A stretch of DNA of 38,652 nucleotides. It comes from a virus. The position numbers and the translations under genes are program-made. Below are positions 32,156 through 37,644 of the stretch, in pieces. How positions within the stretch are numbered: position 1 is the stretch's first letter; every line of letters starts with the position of its first letter. The notes below the pieces were generated by a model. The model was not told the DNA's origin. It saw nothing but the letters and a program-made list of their open reading frames with translations, and searched no databases. Where the stretch lies: IMG/VR virus record IMGVR_UViG_3300020002_000009, positions 1-38,652 of that record; one strand, written 5' to 3'.

Positions 32156-32490
32156 ATCCGTTTTATGAACCACACCCCTATGCCGACAACAAGAGCTATT
32201 AAAGTAACTATGACCGAGAAGGCATTGGCGTACCGGCTGTCGGGAATATTCCATAGGAATAGGACGGCTACGAGGAGTATGTCTAGGAGGAGGAAGATGG
32301 GATAGCGCCAAGCGGAGGGCTTCATTTTCTCCCTCAACTCGCTGTATTTTTCCCTCCAAAAGGCTATCTCTTTATTCAATCTGGCGATCTCCTCTTGGAG
32401 ATGTTCAATACGTGTCGATTCTGTTCGTACGTCAAAGGGAACATGCACTTCTTCATTATGTATGCGTGTAAGATTTATTTTCTTTTTCAT
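32152..32490 (-). CDS. Coiled-coil protein with two membrane helices
   Basis: A 112-aa protein. Residues about 25-56 form a coiled coil (RIEHLQEEIARLNKEIAFWR), followed by two membrane helices (about 60-83, YPIFLLLDILLVAVLFLW, and about 88-108, FSVIVTLIALVVGIGVWF). Charge distribution places the coiled coil in the cytoplasm. Such early membrane proteins often alter host membranes or block superinfection, but no family is recognised. ATGA overlap with the following gene. Confidence 0.68.
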   Translation of the reverse strand: MKKKINLTRIHNEEVHVPFDVRTESTRIEHLQEEIARLNKEIAFWREKYSELREKMKPSAWRYPIFLLLDILLVAVLFLWNIPDSRYANAFSVIVTLIALVVGIGVWFIKRI

Positions 32491-32495
32491 GTTAG

Positions 32496-32627
32496 TTAAT
32501 CTGTGTTATGGTCTCTTTGTAATCTCTCTGATTCTTTTTTATATTCATTCGACCTATGTTCGTCTCCTATTGCGAAATAATAGTTTTCAAGTATTTTTAA
32601 TTCTTCCGCGGTGATTAGTCTAGTCAT
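32496..32627 (-). CDS. Tiny early protein
   Basis: A 43-aa charged peptide (MTRLITAEELKILENYYFAI, then GDEHRSNEYKKESERL), predicted helical. It occupies a gap of the leftward unit at regular spacing, with an AT-rich leader before its ATG. Function unknown. Confidence 0.55.
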   Translation of the reverse strand: MTRLITAEELKILENYYFAIGDEHRSNEYKKESERLQRDHNTD

Positions 32628-32628
32628 G

Positions 32629-32700
32629 TTAGTTTTTAGATATTATGCGTCCCAAGAGGAAGCCGATTATGAATAAGTCTACAAAGAAAATGAATATCAT
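32629..32700 (-). CDS. Tiny single-helix membrane peptide
   Basis: A 23-aa peptide that is nearly all one hydrophobic helix (MIFIFFVDLFIIGFLLGRII). The ATGA overlap with its upstream gene (32697-32700) supports translation, but it is short enough that chance is possible. Confidence 0.42.
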   Translation of the reverse strand: MIFIFFVDLFIIGFLLGRIISKN

Positions 32701-32915
32701 GGCAGTAAGGATTTAAGTAATTTCTTGATAAAGATATTCTTCTCTGTCTTGATTATCTTGATTGGTTGCGTAGAGTGGGGATAGTCCGTAAGTTTCCACT
32801 CTCTCGCTTCCCTTACTCTTTTAGTCCAGTAGTCGAATCTCTTACTGCGCTCTAGACAGCTCTTTATGTATAGAGCGTCGTCTATTTTGAAGGCTTGTTC
32901 AAATTGATTTGTCAT
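32697..32915 (-). CDS. Hypothetical early protein
   Basis: A 72-aa basic helical protein (MTNQFEQAFKIDDALYIKSC, then RVREAREWKLTDYPHSTQP and a Lys-rich end). It overlaps the upstream gene by 17 bp and the tiny membrane peptide by ATGA. No known family. A DNA-contacting role is possible from charge alone. Confidence 0.6.
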   Translation of the reverse strand: MTNQFEQAFKIDDALYIKSCLERSKRFDYWTKRVREAREWKLTDYPHSTQPIKIIKTEKNIFIKKLLKSLLP

Positions 32916-33069
32916 GTTTTTCTTTATATTTCTTTTCTTTATATTTCTTCCAATAAGCCGCCCGGCCCTTGTCTCTTAATTTTCCCTGTTTCTCATAGAA
33001 GCCGCTTTCTTTTAGTTTTTTATGCAGAGCCGGACGTATCTTGTTCAGATGTTGTTTTAAGGATGTCAT
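32899..33069 (-). CDS. Small Lys-rich protein
   Basis: A 56-aa, very basic peptide (RPALHKKLKESGFYEKQGKL, then AAYWKKYKEKKYKEKHDKS). ATGA coupling to the upstream 124-aa gene supports it. The composition is that of a nucleic-acid-binding peptide. No family recognised. Confidence 0.6.
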   Translation of the reverse strand: MTSLKQHLNKIRPALHKKLKESGFYEKQGKLRDKGRAAYWKKYKEKKYKEKHDKSI

Positions 33070-33440
33070 TTATTCAGTCTTTTAATCGCTTGTCTTAGTA
33101 ATCCCGGCATCATCATGAGGATCTCTTGAGTAGCGGCGTCATACACATCGTCAAAGGCTTCGACATAGCCTTCATCGCTGTAGAGCTTGAAAAGATAGGT
33201 GCGGATCTTCTGGCTGTTCTTCCGGGGATCTTTTGCTTTTATAGACTTCCCCAGATGGTTTATTATCTCTATAGTGACCGGTTCGAACTTGAACGAGACG
33301 TTGTTGCCTCCGTCGAAGTTATCATCCTCTTTTTTCTGAGTCACGCTTCCCTGCGCCTTCACTTCGTAGTTGTGGCCGATCTCCAGAGTCTCGGGGATGT
33401 TCGCTTTTCCTTTTAAGTTTATGAAGTAAGTGTCTTGCAT
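33066..33440 (-). CDS. Hypothetical DNA-metabolism module protein
   Basis: A 124-aa protein with a beta-rich first half (YFINLKGKANIPETLEIGHN, YEVKAQGSVTQKKED, VSFKFEPVTIEII) and a helical C-terminus (AATQEILMMMPGLLRQAIKR). The beta part could be an OB-like fold. It is encoded between NinG and small basic proteins, overlaps NinG by 22 bp, and is plausibly part of replication or recombination. No family recognised. Confidence 0.65.
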   Translation of the reverse strand: MQDTYFINLKGKANIPETLEIGHNYEVKAQGSVTQKKEDDNFDGGNNVSFKFEPVTIEIINHLGKSIKAKDPRKNSQKIRTYLFKLYSDEGYVEAFDDVYDAATQEILMMMPGLLRQAIKRLNK

Positions 33441-33787
33441 TTTATTTTGTATTCTTCGATGATTTTCTCATAAGGGAATCCCCAGTAAGGCTTGTCTTTG
33501 TCCTTGTTCAATTCTTCAAAGATCGTCGGGCCAAATTTCTTTATGAGGAACAGCGAATACATCTCTTTATTCCCTTCCAAGAATCTATTGCATTTACGAC
33601 AGGAGGCGTGGACGTTTTTCTCATCGAATCTTTTTTGCAGATATTGTCTTGAGACGAAGTGCGAAGCATCTGCGTCTTTCCAGTGGACCAACCGTCCGCA
33701 ATAGCACTTTATGAGTCCGTTTTGGTCCGCATCCCTCTGTCGGATGAACTCGCTGAATATTTTGTCTGCTTTGGCTTGTAGGGTCAT
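33419..33787 (-). CDS. ninG: NinG/Rap-like recombination nuclease
   Basis: A 122-aa protein matching phage lambda NinG (Rap), a Holliday-junction nuclease acting in phage recombination. ADKIFSEFIRQRDADQNGLI at the N-terminus, the zinc pair KCYCGR (28-30) with ASHFVSRQYLQKRFDEKNVH (41-60), and CRKCNRFLEGN (63-73) are the family's ordered motifs; HNH-like chemistry is expected at the His residues. It is shorter than lambda NinG (204 aa) because its N-terminal part is missing. It lies between an OB-like protein and the ssDNA-binding protein, consistent with a recombination/replication role. Confidence 0.88.
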   Translation of the reverse strand: MTLQAKADKIFSEFIRQRDADQNGLIKCYCGRLVHWKDADASHFVSRQYLQKRFDEKNVHASCRKCNRFLEGNKEMYSLFLIKKFGPTIFEELNKDKDKPYWGFPYEKIIEEYKIKCKTLTS

Positions 33788-33896
33788 TTTTAGGGTGGGG
33801 TGCTATCTACTATCGTCTTTTGATAATTCATGCGTCCTGGCTTATCCTGTAAAGCGGAGAGGGCATCCATAAACAGTCGGTCAATCTCTTTTAGGG

Positions 33897-34430
33897 CTAG
33901 AAAGCCACATCCGCCGGATCAATGCTTGCTGGGTATTCAATCGGATATTCACCGGCAAAGAGCTTTTTTAAGTCGATCTCGGTTTTGGCGTAGAGGTCGG
34001 CAATCTCCGGGGCAACGGGCTTCGGCGGGATCGAGAGCGTGGTGTAGGTCGTCTTGTCGCCGACTTTGGATTTATTCACTTCGATGTCGTAGCCTTTCAA
34101 GTCTCCCCAGTCAGAATTATCTTCAAGGTCTTTCAGGACGCCCATGATCGTCTTTTGGGTTATCTCCCAGATCTGCAATTTTTTCTCGGCGTAGTTCCAG
34201 ATCACCATCGCCCAAAAATAGTTTATGTTCGGCAGGCCGCTTTGATTGAGGTCGACTTGCTCGGGTTTTATCTGGCAGACATTTCCCTCGTGACGAAAAG
34301 GCTTATTATTTTTCCATCCTTCCCATCCGACAACTATGTCGGAAAGTATCCTCACTCGGTTCTTGCCTTCCTCGGCTTTGAAGAATTGGGCGGAATTTCT
34401 CGGGATGACTGCATCTGTTGGTATTGCCAT
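33897..34430 (-). CDS. Single-stranded DNA-binding protein (putative)
   Basis: A 177-aa protein. PRNSAQFFKAEEGKNRVRIL (about 10-29) followed by a beta-rich body (FWAMVIWNYAEKKLQIWEIT, YDIEVNKSKVGDKTTYTTLS) and a C-terminal acidic tail resembles phage ssDNA-binding proteins of the gp32/gp2.5-like OB-fold type. I prefer the ATG at 34430 over 34490, because the latter would overlap a small upstream gene and 34430 has the usual AT-rich leader. It would coat ssDNA at the replication fork with the helicase encoded upstream. The last 10 residues are acidic and aromatic, ending in DPADVAF. Confidence 0.75.
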   Translation of the reverse strand: MAIPTDAVIPRNSAQFFKAEEGKNRVRILSDIVVGWEGWKNNKPFRHEGNVCQIKPEQVDLNQSGLPNINYFWAMVIWNYAEKKLQIWEITQKTIMGVLKDLEDNSDWGDLKGYDIEVNKSKVGDKTTYTTLSIPPKPVAPEIADLYAKTEIDLKKLFAGEYPIEYPASIDPADVAF

Positions 34431-34434
34431 TTTA

Positions 34435-34602
34435 TTATTCGTTAGTTGGTAATTCTCTTTCAACTCCGATGTCCTCGGCAGTCCTGTCATTCGGCTCTCC
34501 GGTAAGAGACTCGGTGTCTTGATGCAAGCTTGTATTGTATTTATTCAGGGGCTTATTGCTTTTTGCTATTGCGTGTCTTTGGATTTGTAAACTGTTGTTC
34601 AT
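34435..34602 (-). CDS. Small early protein
   Basis: A 55-aa polar peptide ending four bases before the ssDNA-binding gene start. It overlaps the 34553-34723 gene by 50 bp in another frame. Composition (LHQDTESLTGEPNDRTAEDI) suggests disorder. A leader peptide or accessory is possible. Low to moderate confidence because of the overlap. Confidence 0.45.
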   Translation of the reverse strand: MNNSLQIQRHAIAKSNKPLNKYNTSLHQDTESLTGEPNDRTAEDIGVERELPTNE

Positions 34603-34723
34603 ATTCTTCTTTTAATGAGTTAATAATGTCATTCATAGTTTCTTCTGCGTATTCTCCATCATCCCAGAAGTAACTTCTTCTGATCTCTAACCCTTGATAT
34701 TCAGCTGTTATTGTTATTTTCAT
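34553..34723 (-). CDS. Small early protein
   Basis: A 56-aa protein, MKITITAEYQGLEIRRSYFW then an acidic helical part (YAEETMNDIINSLKEEYEQQ). The first half is a beta hairpin-like stretch, the second a helix. It is followed two bases upstream by the Cys-rich gene and fits the packed leftward unit. No family recognised. Confidence 0.58.
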   Translation of the reverse strand: MKITITAEYQGLEIRRSYFWDDGEYAEETMNDIINSLKEEYEQQFTNPKTRNSKKQ

Positions 34724-34725
34724 AA

Positions 34726-34863
34726 TTAGTCTGTGTTATCTAGTTCCTGTTCTTCTAATCGCTTCGACCTTTTTTGTCTCACACATAAGCAATCGTCTCC
34801 AAACTCATTTTCTCCGGTTCCCTCGCAGATCTCACAATCGGGGTCAGCTAGTTTATTTTTCAT
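34726..34863 (-). CDS. Tiny zinc-finger (DnaJ-like) peptide
   Basis: A 45-aa peptide with CEICEGTGENEFGDDCLC (about 10-27). The CxxCxGxG element is the zinc-binding repeat of DnaJ-type fingers, with a second CxC half. A basic helix follows. It overlaps the upstream membrane-peptide gene by ATGA. Probably a single-zinc accessory protein of unknown partner. Confidence 0.6.
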   Translation of the reverse strand: MKNKLADPDCEICEGTGENEFGDDCLCVRQKRSKRLEEQELDNTD

Positions 34864-34979
34864 AGGATTTTGTCGATTAACGGATGGCTAAGCACCATGA
34901 CGAACCAGGCGACGGCGACGATCAAAGCTGTACAGACGAGGATACCTAAAAACTCATACGCGATTTCTTTTATTGTCAT
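34860..34979 (-). CDS. Tiny membrane protein
   Basis: A 39-aa peptide with one membrane helix (about 8-30, FLGILVCTALIVAVAWFVMV). The ATGA overlap downstream supports it. It is the first gene after a 240-bp gene-free stretch with predicted RNA structure and a promoter. Confidence 0.58.
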   Translation of the reverse strand: MTIKEIAYEFLGILVCTALIVAVAWFVMVLSHPLIDKIL

Positions 34980-35166
34980 TTGATTTGTCCCATTGCCCCC
35001 ACCGCCAACATTCAGTGTGAAAAAATATAAGCACTAAAAATCTGGTGGAGGTGACGATAGGAATGTTGGCTTAATTTATAAAACCGCCTTTGGGAGACTG
35101 TCGGGATGCAAAGCCGGGGCTGTGCGAGCGATGTCTCTGTTTACGGTTAGAGCTGAAGAGCTCATG
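34980..35166 (-). ncRNA. Candidate structured leader or non-coding RNA
   Basis: This 240-bp gene-free stretch (34980-35219) would be transcribed leftward from the promoter at 35172-35200. Read on the minus strand it can form nested pairs (CCG/CGG, GAGAC/GTCTC, GC/GC, AGCC/GGCT) at about 35087-35146, a short hairpin GAGCT-CTTC-AGCTC near the start, and a 10-bp inverted repeat GCCAACATTC (35061-35070 with 35004-35013). No known RNA family is recognisable. It may be a leader controlling the small genes downstream or an independent RNA. Confidence 0.45.
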
Positions 35167-35171
35167 TAAGA

Positions 35172-35200
35172 AGTCTATCAAAAGGTATTCGGTTCGTCAA
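35172..35200 (-). promoter_or_regulatory. Leftward sigma70-type promoter
   Basis: On the minus strand TTGACG (35200-35195), a 17-bp spacer and TAGACT (35177-35172) form a good -35/-10 pair. It would start transcription near 35165, just after the 69-aa gene, and feed the genes from 34979 leftward. A DnaA box lies just upstream. Confidence 0.6.
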
Positions 35201-35208
35201 GCGTAGGG

Positions 35209-35217
35209 TGTGGATAA
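35209..35217 (-). promoter_or_regulatory. DnaA box (TTATCCACA)
   Basis: A perfect match to the DnaA box TTATCCACA (minus strand), one of three in the genome, located immediately upstream of the leftward promoter at 35172-35200. Confidence 0.55.
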
Positions 35218-35219
35218 CT

Positions 35220-35429
35220 TTATATCTCAAAATCAGACACATCCTTCCTCGATTCCCATTTTTTTGAATCCTCATAGAGTTGCATGGCTCTCGTCTCCAA
35301 TAGTTTGTCATCGTGCTTTTTCGCCATTCTGAGACAGATCACAGCGGCCTCCATGAGGAGCGTAGCTAGTTTCTTATTACTCAGCCCAGGCTGAATCGGC
35401 GAGAGTATCGGTGAATTGTTTGATTTCAT
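35220..35429 (-). CDS. Small helical early protein
   Basis: A 69-aa protein with a Ser/Pro-rich N-terminus and a helical body (NKKLATLLMEAAVICLRMAK, then KLLETRAMQLYEDSKKWESR). The start lies 53 bp inside the helicase gene's 3' end in another frame. It follows the helicase in the same unit, so a replication-accessory role is possible. No family recognised. Confidence 0.6.
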   Translation of the reverse strand: MKSNNSPILSPIQPGLSNKKLATLLMEAAVICLRMAKKHDDKLLETRAMQLYEDSKKWESRKDVSDFEI

Positions 35430-36306
35430 TTTCTTCAGTCTTAGATTTTTCTAAAAATCGACCATTCGTATAGATCATCTTCACATTCCCGGTCTTTCCA
35501 GTTCTCCGGTTGGCTTGGATGGATACGTTCACCTCGTTCGTGATGATGAGCTCGCCTTGGTCTCTTACGGACTTTCGCCAGAGCATTATCACAGTGTCGG
35601 CTTCTTGGGCGGTGAATGACGAGTCCCTTAGATCCTCCAAGTCGGGTTGGACGATCATTTTAGTTTTCTTCAAATGGGAGATTATAAAAATCGTCACATC
35701 CAGTTTCTTGGCGATAGACTTTAGCTCGCGCATCGTCTGGCCGATCTGGAGGTCTTGGCGCTCTGCCATGAAAGGGACTATGAAATGCAGATGGTCTATG
35801 AAGACGATGTTGGAGTTGAATTTCACTTTGGCTTCGATGATCTTATTTTCTACCCAGTTCATGAGGCTCGATGGTATTTTCCTTGGTGTGTAGAAAAGAG
35901 GCGGGACTTCATTGCGGTCTAAAAATTTCTGGATGAGCTCTTCCGCAGGCTCTTCGAACGGCAGCCATAGGGGGTTCTGGTCTTTTAGGCGGATGGTAAG
36001 CTCGATACAAAAGCTAGTCTTGCCTGATTTGGTCGGAGCCGCGATAACGATGAGCTGTTTTTTTGTGAAGCCGCCGAGGATGTCGTCGAATTCTTTTATG
36101 CCGGTCAAGATCTTTTCAATGGGCTTCCGGGTCCTCAGGTCCTCCGCGATCTGATGGGATGAGACTATCTCGTCTTCACCGGAATAAGTGCCGTAAATTA
36201 TCTTCCATCGGCGGAGCTGTTCTTCACGGGCTTCATCATCGGTCATCTTACGGAGTTCCATCTCCATGGTCATCAACCAGTCTGCTGGGGCGAGTGATTC
36301 TTTCAT
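35377..36306 (-). CDS. DnaB-family replicative helicase
   Basis: A 309-aa RecA-fold SF4 helicase. TGIKEFDDILGGF (68-80) and the Walker A APTKSGKTS (90-98) open the core; FEEP (117-120) has the catalytic Glu; NIVFIDHLH (167-174) is Walker B; IISHLKK (208-214) and LRDSSFTAQEADTVIMLWR (226-243) match DnaB motifs H3/H4, and ANRRTGKTGNVKMIY (265-279) the arginine-finger end. It lacks the long DnaB N-terminal domain, having only about 60 residues before the core. It would unwind phage DNA; its start overlaps the initiator gene by ATGA. Confidence 0.9.
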   Translation of the reverse strand: MKESLAPADWLMTMEMELRKMTDDEAREEQLRRWKIIYGTYSGEDEIVSSHQIAEDLRTRKPIEKILTGIKEFDDILGGFTKKQLIVIAAPTKSGKTSFCIELTIRLKDQNPLWLPFEEPAEELIQKFLDRNEVPPLFYTPRKIPSSLMNWVENKIIEAKVKFNSNIVFIDHLHFIVPFMAERQDLQIGQTMRELKSIAKKLDVTIFIISHLKKTKMIVQPDLEDLRDSSFTAQEADTVIMLWRKSVRDQGELIITNEVNVSIQANRRTGKTGNVKMIYTNGRFLEKSKTEENEIKQFTDTLADSAWAE

Positions 36307-37085
36307 CTCTTGTCGAAAGACGAGGCAACGTCCATGAAGTCGAAGCCCCGGTCTTTATAGAAATTATCGGTTTCTAATTCCACCCATCTGTTCTTGATTT
36401 CATTAGGGGTCTTTTTAGCCTCGATCATGATCTGCATTGCTTTGAATTGTTTAGTCGGAAAAGAAAACATCGTTCCCCTTCGGTCTTCAGCCCACTTAAG
36501 CAGGTCTTTTTTACCCGTAACTTTACCTTTAGGCTGAGTTCGAATTGGTTCGTTAGTTTCTGCATCCAAGACAGTCTCATGAGAATCCGAGGACTTGTCT
36601 TCTTGATAAGAACCGAATGTGTTTTTTTTCATTGATTTTGTGAGCGATGCGACAGCATCGCCTATTGTATTAGAGTTAGAGTTAGAGTGCGATATCCTAT
36701 ATATAGGGTATCCATAGCCTATGGCCTTTTCTAAAATATCCAAGGGAATACAGGATATTTCACGATTCATGCCTATTTTTATTTTTGGGTTGTTCGAATG
36801 CTGATATTTGATGAAATTGATGAGTACGACATACCCAGATAGGCTATCCATAGGGTATCTGAGGTAATAGATTTTAGGCTCGATTTGGGGTAATAATTTG
36901 ACCAGCATTTCGACATTAATGCCAGTTTCTAGTGCCATCACTTTGATGGGCAATTCATAAATTCCGCTTATATTAGTGTGCTCATTTGTAAGCAGGTAAA
37001 TAAAGAGGAGTTTTTGGAGCGGAATCAAGTTTGAAATGAATCCGTCGTTCCAAAAGCGAGTGTTGACGATACGCTCTTTTGCCAT
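36303..37085 (-). CDS. Phage replication initiator/replisome organiser-like protein
   Basis: A 260-aa protein. Residues 1-115 look like a winged-helix domain of replisome-organiser type (VNTRFWNDGFISNLIPLQKL, FIYLLTNEHTNISGIYELPI). A low-complexity linker (about 130-205, SHSNSNSNT and a KSSDSHETVLDAET stretch) follows. The C-terminal 55 residues (KQFKAMQIMIEAKKTPNEIK, then NRWVELETDNFYKDRGFDFM) resemble DnaD-like loader domains. Placed upstream of the helicase with an ATGA overlap, it is probably the origin-binding helicase loader, as lambda O/P are. The DNA for its linker carries repeats that may be the origin. Confidence 0.78.
   Translation of the reverse strand: MAKERIVNTRFWNDGFISNLIPLQKLLFIYLLTNEHTNISGIYELPIKVMALETGINVEMLVKLLPQIEPKIYYLRYPMDSLSGYVVLINFIKYQHSNNPKIKIGMNREISCIPLDILEKAIGYGYPIYRISHSNSNSNTIGDAVASLTKSMKKNTFGSYQEDKSSDSHETVLDAETNEPIRTQPKGKVTGKKDLLKWAEDRRGTMFSFPTKQFKAMQIMIEAKKTPNEIKNRWVELETDNFYKDRGFDFMDVASSFDKR
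36670..36852. repeat. Intragenic iteron/palindrome cluster, candidate origin
   Basis: Within the initiator gene: three tandem TTAGAG (36670-36687), a 12-bp palindrome CCTATATATAGG (36696-36707), CCATAGCCTATGG (about 36712-36724), and the 9-mer TATCCATAG at about 36709 and again at about 36844. Tandem repeats and AT-rich palindromes in the linker-coding part of an initiator gene resemble the lambda O arrangement. Confidence 0.5.
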
Positions 37086-37091
37086 TTAATT

Positions 37092-37156
37092 TATTCTCTC
37101 CCCCAATCCCACGGAGCCGCTTTACAAGTAGCTTCGATGGGCTGAGGGGAGAGAAT
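37092..37156 (-). promoter_or_regulatory. Long hairpin in the leader of the initiator gene
   Basis: ATTCTCTCCCC (37092-37102) pairs perfectly over 11 bp with GGGGAGAGAAT (37146-37156), with further CCCA/TGGG pairing inside. In the leftward transcript this structure ends seven bases before the initiator ATG, where it could limit translation; as DNA it could be a cruciform. Gene-free span 37086-37268 also holds the divergent promoters and a DnaA box. Confidence 0.68.
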
Positions 37157-37199
37157 GTAAAGCTGATAAAATTCGATCTTGCGCTTGCGCGTTAGACAG

Positions 37200-37205
37200 A
37201 TTATA
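37200..37205 (-). promoter_or_regulatory. Leftward early promoter (-10 TATAAT)
   Basis: TATAAT on the minus strand, with TTGTTT about 15-16 bp upstream as a weak -35, drives the leftward unit with a leader of about 110 nt that contains the hairpin at 37092-37156. Confidence 0.6.
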
Positions 37206-37228
37206 CCGTGGACTTAGAGAAAACAAGC

Positions 37229-37237
37229 TGTGGATAA
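37229..37237 (-). promoter_or_regulatory. DnaA box between divergent promoters
   Basis: A perfect TTATCCACA (minus strand) lies between the leftward (-10 at 37200-37205) and rightward (-10 at 37257-37262) promoters. Host DnaA binding could act in replication or in switching the two promoters. Confidence 0.6.
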
Positions 37238-37250
37238 CTGGATTAATGAG

Positions 37251-37262
37251 TGATGGTATAAT
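37251..37262 (+). promoter_or_regulatory. Rightward promoter (TGGTATAAT), leaderless transcript
   Basis: TGGTATAAT at 37254-37262 ends six bases before the ATG at 37269, so the transcript would begin at the start codon. It is the main candidate for driving the rightward unit through the glycan island. Confidence 0.72.
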
Positions 37263-37268
37263 CGACTC

Positions 37269-37445
37269 ATGCATCGACCAGAAAAAGATATTTCTAGAAA
37301 TTGCCTGCGATGTGGACAAAACTTCTATGTACGGAATCGTTTTTCACCGTATAAATACTGTAGAAAACATTATAACAACTCGAGAGATGAGGACCTATAT
37401 ATTAAGAGTTATCCACAGGACAAAAAATTACCGACCGTGTTATAA
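37269..37445 (+). CDS. Small zinc-ribbon protein, first rightward gene
   Basis: A 58-aa protein: MHRPEKDISRNCLRCGQNFY has CLRC (12-15), then YKYCRKHYNN supplies Cys31 and His34, enough for one zinc site. It is basic and could bind nucleic acid. I choose this frame over a longer one starting at 37246 because it has a zinc pattern and lies exactly where transcription should start (leaderless). A DnaA box (37409-37417) is inside its 3' end. A regulatory role is possible from position. Confidence 0.68.
   Translation: MHRPEKDISRNCLRCGQNFYVRNRFSPYKYCRKHYNNSRDEDLYIKSYPQDKKLPTVL
37409..37417 (+). promoter_or_regulatory. DnaA box in 3' end of zinc-ribbon gene
   Basis: A perfect TTATCCACA, 172 bp from the box at 37229 and in opposite orientation. 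It sits about 30 bp upstream of a second promoter-like TATAAT (37441). Confidence 0.5.
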
Positions 37446-37446
37446 T
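37441..37446 (+). promoter_or_regulatory. -10 box of second leaderless transcript
   Basis: TATAAT overlaps the stop codon of the zinc-ribbon gene and ends six bases before the ATG at 37453, the same geometry as the promoter at 37251-37262. Confidence 0.6.
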
Positions 37447-37452
37447 ATTTTC

Positions 37453-37644
37453 ATGAGAACTGGAGAGAAAGCCTTTTATCATGAGCCGTTGAGATTCAGG
37501 AAAGCATACCGTCCTCTTTTTAAGAGATATCTGGATTACGTGAAAAAGAGCGACATCTCTGAATCGAGGAAGAACGATGTGATAAAAAACTATGAATACA
37601 GAAAGCAGCTATTCAATATCCAAGACGATGATTCATCCCGATAA
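37453..37644 (+). CDS. Small basic protein
   Basis: A 63-aa protein rich in Arg, Lys and Tyr (YHEPLRFRKAYRPLFKRYLD, then KKSDISESRKNDVIKNYEYR). It has no Cys and is probably helical. The ATG at 37453 has a -10 box at the leaderless distance, so I start there rather than at the longer frame from 37246. It overlaps the GT11 start by 17 bp. Possibly a DNA-binding regulator; no family recognised. Confidence 0.62.
   Translation: MRTGEKAFYHEPLRFRKAYRPLFKRYLDYVKKSDISESRKNDVIKNYEYRKQLFNIQDDDSSR

Noticed and set aside
32156-32359. N-terminal extension of the 31772-32155 zinc protein
   Set aside because: It would run through the coiled-coil/TM gene in another frame; the ATG at 32155 overlaps the upstream stop as ATGA and has better composition.
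33792-33872. 26-codon frame between NinG and the ssDNA-binding gene
   Set aside because: Too short, no coupling with neighbours and no recognisable features.
35095-35125. GGGATGCAAAGCC on the plus strand resembles part of the c-di-GMP-I (GEMM) riboswitch core
   Set aside because: The GGCAAACC partner and the paired P2/P3 layout are missing, and the strand is opposite to local transcription.
37246-37452. Upstream extension of the 63-aa basic protein as a 132-aa frame
   Set aside because: The alternative frame encodes a zinc-ribbon protein starting at the predicted transcription start, and the 37453 ATG has its own -10 box.
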